Origin: Pseudomonas sp. ICMP 561
GTDB taxonomy: Bacteria; Pseudomonadota; Gammaproteobacteria; Pseudomonadales; Pseudomonadaceae
DNA: 64,000 nt
Direction of reading: 5' to 3'
Assembly: GCF_002699985.1 (NCBI RefSeq)
Contig: NZ_LKBT01000034.1
Location: 1 to 64,000 of the forward strand
Below are positions 60,744 to 64,000 of the stretch, in pieces. The translations under genes were made by a program, and so were the position numbers. The notes below the pieces were generated by a model, which was given only the letters and a program-made list of their open reading frames with translations, was not told where the DNA came from and did not search any database. Positions within the stretch are counted from its first letter, which is position 1. Each line of letters starts with the position of its first letter.

Positions 60744-61898
60744 TCAATGGCCTCGCTGACCGATGCGATGGTTGTAGATGTTCATCGCAATGGAAATCAG
60801 CAGGCTCATGACGCAGTACGTGCCCATCACCAGCGCGATGCACTCAATGGCCTGACCGGTCTGGTTCAAGGTGGTGCCACCGGTGGAGGACACCATTTCC
60901 ATGAAGCCGATGACCACACCCAGAGATGAGTTCTTGACGATGTTCAGATAGGTGTTGGTGACCTGCGGGATCATCGGATAGATCGCTTGCGGCACGATCA
61001 ACTGACGCATGGTCGGCCCGTATTCAAAGCCCAGCGCCTTGGCGGCCTCGTATTGGCCGCGCTGCACCGACTGGATGGCACCACGGACAATTTCGGCAAT
61101 GTAACTGGCGCTGTAGAAGGACAACGCCAACCACAAGGCCAGCAGTTCCGGCACCAGCGCTACGCCACCTTTGAAGCCGAAACCTTTGGCAACCGGGACT
61201 TCCCAGCTCCAGTGCGCGTCGCTCAGGGCATACACCAGCAGCGGTAGCAGCACCGCACCCGCCAACAGCAATGGCCAGCGTCGTGGCGTAAAACTGCGCC
61301 ATTTGGCCTTGGCATCACGAAAGCGACAGGCGATCAAACCGAGCAAAACGCCCAGCGCCATCAGTGCCAGGCCCCAGCCCACCAGTGAACCTTGTGCAGG
61401 CCATGGCAATATCAACCCGCTGTTGCTCAGATAAGCCACATCGAAAATCGAAACCGCCTGCTTTACACCGGGCAACGCCAGCGCTAGTCCGTACCACCAG
61501 ACCAGATGCACCACCAGCGGCACGTTGCGCAGGAATTCGATAGTCGCACCGGCCAGGCGATTGATCAGCCAGTTCTCGGAAACCTTGCACAGACCCAACG
61601 CCACGCCCACGACGGTAGCGGTCACGATACTCATCACCGAGACCAGCAGCGTATTGAGCAACCCCACCAGATAGGCTCGGCCATAGCTGTCGTTGGGGGT
61701 GAAGTCGATCAGTTTGAAGCTGATGTCGTAACCGGCACGCTGTGACAGAAAGTCAAAGCCGGAAGCAATGTTCAGCGCTTTCAAATTGAGACTGGCGTTG
61801 TGCGCCAGCACGTAAAACACAGCTGCAACAATGGCCAGAACCAGGCCTTGCTGCAGCACGCTCAGCACTCGAGCGTTCTGCAAGCGTTGGGTCCACAT
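60744..61898 (-). CDS. aapQ: Amino-acid ABC transporter permease AapQ
   Basis: A 384-residue permease: helices from ~20 on, LLNTLLVSVMSIVTATVVGV ALG, a Trp-rich insertion (WPAQGSLVGWGLALMALGVL LG) and the EAA loop (VQRGQYEAAKALGFEYGPTM). It pairs with AapM. ATG 61898 (MWTQRLQNARVL) is chosen; the frame extends to 61970 without a ribosome site. 29 bp after aapJ. Confidence 0.93.
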   Translation of the reverse strand: MWTQRLQNARVLSVLQQGLVLAIVAAVFYVLAHNASLNLKALNIASGFDFLSQRAGYDISFKLIDFTPNDSYGRAYLVGLLNTLLVSVMSIVTATVVGVALGLCKVSENWLINRLAGATIEFLRNVPLVVHLVWWYGLALALPGVKQAVSIFDVAYLSNSGLILPWPAQGSLVGWGLALMALGVLLGLIACRFRDAKAKWRSFTPRRWPLLLAGAVLLPLLVYALSDAHWSWEVPVAKGFGFKGGVALVPELLALWLALSFYSASYIAEIVRGAIQSVQRGQYEAAKALGFEYGPTMRQLIVPQAIYPMIPQVTNTYLNIVKNSSLGVVIGFMEMVSSTGGTTLNQTGQAIECIALVMGTYCVMSLLISIAMNIYNHRIGQRGH

Positions 61899-61927
61899 GA
61901 CAGTGATTCCGTTGGAGAGTGACGCGA

Positions 61928-62965
61928 TCAGCGGATTGGTGGCGCGTACAGCAGGCCCTGATCTTTCCAAGAGCGGTTAAGGCCGCGAGGGAAGTTCAGA
62001 ATGGTTTTCTCGCCGAGGTTACGGTCGTAGATTTCGGCGTAGTTGCCGACCTGCTTGATAGCGCGATACGCCCAGTCGTTATCCATACCGAACGCCTTGC
62101 CCACCGAACCTTCGGTGCCCAGCAAACGCGCGACGTCCGCCGAGCCGCCCTTCTTGGCGCGCATCTCATCGACGTTGGCCGAGGTGATGCTGAACTCTTC
62201 GGCAGTCATCAGCGCATAGGCGGTCCAGGTCACGATGTTGCGCCACACGGTATCGCCTTGAGCAACATAAGCACCCAACGGCTCCTTGGAGATCACTTCA
62301 GGCAGTAACGCGTAGTCTTGCGGGTTGTTCATGACGGCACGGCGTGAGGCCAGACCCGACAAGTCATTGGAAATTGCGTTGCAGCGGCCACTCTGGAAGG
62401 CAGCAAACAACTCAGGGCTTTTCTCGATGATCACGGTCTTGTAAGTCAGGCCGCGCTGGCTGAAATAGTCGTCCAGGTTCTGTTCCGACGTGGTGCCCGG
62501 TGACAGGCAAAAAGTCGCGCCATCGAGGTCAGTCAGCTTCTCGATGCCATCTTTGGCGTGGGTCATGAAGCCCTGACCGTCGTAGAACCAGACGGTGGTG
62601 AAGTCCACACCGAGGCTGGCAACGCGATCCGCCGTCCATGAGGTCGCACGGGACAGCACGTCGATTTCGCCAGAGGCCAATGCAGTGAAACGGTTCTTGC
62701 CGGTGGTCGCGATGTATTCAACCTTGCTCGCGTCGCCCAACACAGCTGCTGCTACGCCGCGGCAGAGGTCAACGTCCATGCCGGTCCATTGGCCCTTGTC
62801 ATCAATCAGGGAGAAGCCTGGCTTGTCACTGGCAACGCCGCAACGCACAGCACCGTGCGCTTTGACCTTTTCCAGCACACCCGCTTGCGCACCTGCAGCA
62901 CCCACGAGGCTGATCAGCAACATTGACGACTTGATGAAAGTCTTAAGGCCATTCCGTTTTTGCAT
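61928..62965 (-). CDS. aapJ: General amino-acid ABC transporter substrate-binding protein AapJ
   Basis: A 345-residue periplasmic binding protein with signal peptide (KTFIKSSMLLISLVGAAGAQ A) and AapJ/BztA hallmarks: RCGVASDKPGFSLIDDKGQW, GMDVDLCRGVAAAVLGDASK, SRATSWTADR, NDWAYRAIKQVGNYAEIYDR. Family members bind glutamate, aspartate, glutamine, asparagine and others. ATG 62965 follows AAGGGG. First gene of aapJQMP-iaaA, divergent from a LysR gene. Confidence 0.94.
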   Translation of the reverse strand: MQKRNGLKTFIKSSMLLISLVGAAGAQAGVLEKVKAHGAVRCGVASDKPGFSLIDDKGQWTGMDVDLCRGVAAAVLGDASKVEYIATTGKNRFTALASGEIDVLSRATSWTADRVASLGVDFTTVWFYDGQGFMTHAKDGIEKLTDLDGATFCLSPGTTSEQNLDDYFSQRGLTYKTVIIEKSPELFAAFQSGRCNAISNDLSGLASRRAVMNNPQDYALLPEVISKEPLGAYVAQGDTVWRNIVTWTAYALMTAEEFSITSANVDEMRAKKGGSADVARLLGTEGSVGKAFGMDNDWAYRAIKQVGNYAEIYDRNLGEKTILNFPRGLNRSWKDQGLLYAPPIR

Positions 62966-63021
62966 AGCATTGCCCCTTCTACGACAGATTTTTCTAGTTA
63001 TGGATGAACCACGATGGATCG

Positions 63022-63040
63022 GCAGGTGGCGATTACCTGC
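63022..63040. promoter_or_regulatory. Inverted repeat in the aapJ-lysR divergent region
   Basis: GCAGGT (63022-63027) and ACCTGC (63035-63040) are perfect 6-bp arms around a 7-nt spacer, 57 bp before aapJ and 81 bp before the LysR gene. Size and position suit a LysR-type recognition site. Confidence 0.4.
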
Positions 63041-63120
63041 ACAATAGCCATACAAAACCCGCATGCGTTAGCGACTGTTGATCCACTATGCTGGTCGCGC
63101 TATCGAATTTTGGAATAACT

Positions 63121-63993
63121 ATGGATATCGATTGGTACGAAGACTTTCTGGCCCTGGCCGATACGGGCAAGTTTACCGCCGCTGCCAGCATGCGCGGTTC
63201 ATCGCAATCGGCACTGAGCAGACGCATCCAGCTGCTCGAAACCCGCCTGGGCGCGACGCTGATAGATCGCAGCAAAAACCCCATCCGGCTGACCGCTGCT
63301 GGCGAGGCGCTGCTGCCCAATGCCTCGGAGCTGGTACGTCTGGCGCGAGATTGCGAGCAAAGCGTGAAGATCATTGACCGCCCCCTGACCTTTGCCTCGC
63401 TGCATACCCTGGGCTGCAATTTCTTTCCGGACTGGATCAGCCAGTTCTCGTCCGCCGAGTCGCCCATGTTCACTCGCATCGATACGGGCTATCGCAGTAC
63501 CGATGATTACTACATGGCGCTGATGTCCGGACGCTGCGACTTCATCCTGTTCTATCGCGATGCCCAGACCGAGCCGTACTCCCGACAAAGCGAATTCGAA
63601 GAGCTGTCGCTGGGCCACGATGAACTCTACTGGGTCGCCACGCCAGAAGTGGCGGCACGCTGCGCCAACTCCGATGCGCCCATCCCATGGCTGACCTATG
63701 CCCGCAGCGCACAACTGCATGACCTTTCACACAAACAGGTCAAACGCCACCCACAACCGCACCGACTACGCCGGGTATTCGAAGCCACCGTTTCCGAAGC
63801 CCTGAAGCCGATGGCGGCTGCCGGACACGGCGTGGCCTGCATGCCACACACGATGGTTGCGCCGTTGATCGAGCGAAAGGAATTGGTGCGCCTGTATCCG
63901 GAAATGGAGTCCGATCACCTGGAAGTGATTCTGGTGCGCTGGCGGGGTAACAGGAATGCCGAGGCGGATGCGTTTTGGAGGCGGATTTCTTGA
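63121..63993 (+). CDS. LysR-family regulator of the aap operon (predicted)
   Basis: A 290-residue LysR-type protein (IDWYEDFLALADTGKFTAAA, SSQSALSRRIQLLETRLGAT L; ligand domain with FFPDWISQF and GRCDFILFYRD). ATG 63121 (MDIDWYEDF) follows TGGAATAACT; the longer frame from 63088 is not LysR-like. It is divergent from aapJ and a distant paralogue of the LysR at 52459. The gene ends seven bases before the window edge. Confidence 0.87.
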   Translation: MDIDWYEDFLALADTGKFTAAASMRGSSQSALSRRIQLLETRLGATLIDRSKNPIRLTAAGEALLPNASELVRLARDCEQSVKIIDRPLTFASLHTLGCNFFPDWISQFSSAESPMFTRIDTGYRSTDDYYMALMSGRCDFILFYRDAQTEPYSRQSEFEELSLGHDELYWVATPEVAARCANSDAPIPWLTYARSAQLHDLSHKQVKRHPQPHRLRRVFEATVSEALKPMAAAGHGVACMPHTMVAPLIERKELVRLYPEMESDHLEVILVRWRGNRNAEADAFWRRIS

Positions 63994-64000
63994 AGTCCTG

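Overview
The window is chromosomal DNA of a Pseudomonas, most likely of the fluorescens/syringae lineage. The evidence is the split pntAA/pntAB/pntB operon, the phoBR and pstSCAB-phoU block with the very large Pseudomonas-type PstC and PstA, the rubredoxin/ubiCA neighbourhood, the aap amino-acid transporter, and about a dozen REP/REPIN palindromes scattered between genes. I cannot name the species.

Layout. 1-287: two strong promoters pointing left out of the window, of the kind that drives an rRNA operon. 288-3766: glutaryl-CoA catabolism (CoA-transferase, gcdH) with a divergent LysR gene. 4191-8763: proton-translocating transhydrogenase and an acetate/succinate CoA-transferase. 8764-10928: a DUF1127 gene and an MFS gene, both preceded by clusters of an ACAGTT motif. 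11061-14489: three tandem DUF2388 proteins translationally coupled to a DUF4105 protein. 14985-20196: a small DUF6124-like gene behind a structured leader RNA, an unknown gene, a P5C-reductase-like gene, an HPP/CBS membrane protein, a ycaC hydrolase (plus a decayed copy of its 3' end) and a TetR gene. 20311-27921: a GST gene, then an AT-rich accessory region, then a coiled-coil secreted protein and OmpW. 28036-34218: HU, rubredoxin reductase and rubredoxin, ubiCA, phoBR. 34339-39027: a CBS membrane protein, a toxin-antitoxin graveyard, an M23 peptidase and a response regulator. 39133-46040: the phosphate operon. 46212-52245: an MFS transporter, thioesterase, mutarotase, small envelope proteins and purEK. 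52459-63993: two clusters for asparagine/aspartate use (aspA, an AGCS symporter and ansA; aapJQMP with an isoaspartyl peptidase), each next to a related LysR regulator.

The most interesting part is 20968-26991. It reads as two tandem copies of one chromosomal slot (GST 3' end - cargo - coiled-coil gene), each holding a different putative anti-phage cargo. Copy 1 holds a retron: an extended -10 promoter, a ~134-nt RNA closed by complementary ends directly before the gene, and a reverse transcriptase fused to a trypsin-like protease. Copy 2 holds a DUF6124 gene with its leader RNA and a SEFIR-domain protein. The duplicated flanks are partly decayed (a frameshifted coiled-coil pseudogene, a GST tail).

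Other points of note are two structurally matching leader RNAs upstream of both DUF6124-like genes, and a scar at 36230-36400 where a hipA and a parE toxin gene have both been destroyed while both antitoxins survive. All calls rest on reading the sequence and on family knowledge; no database search was run.
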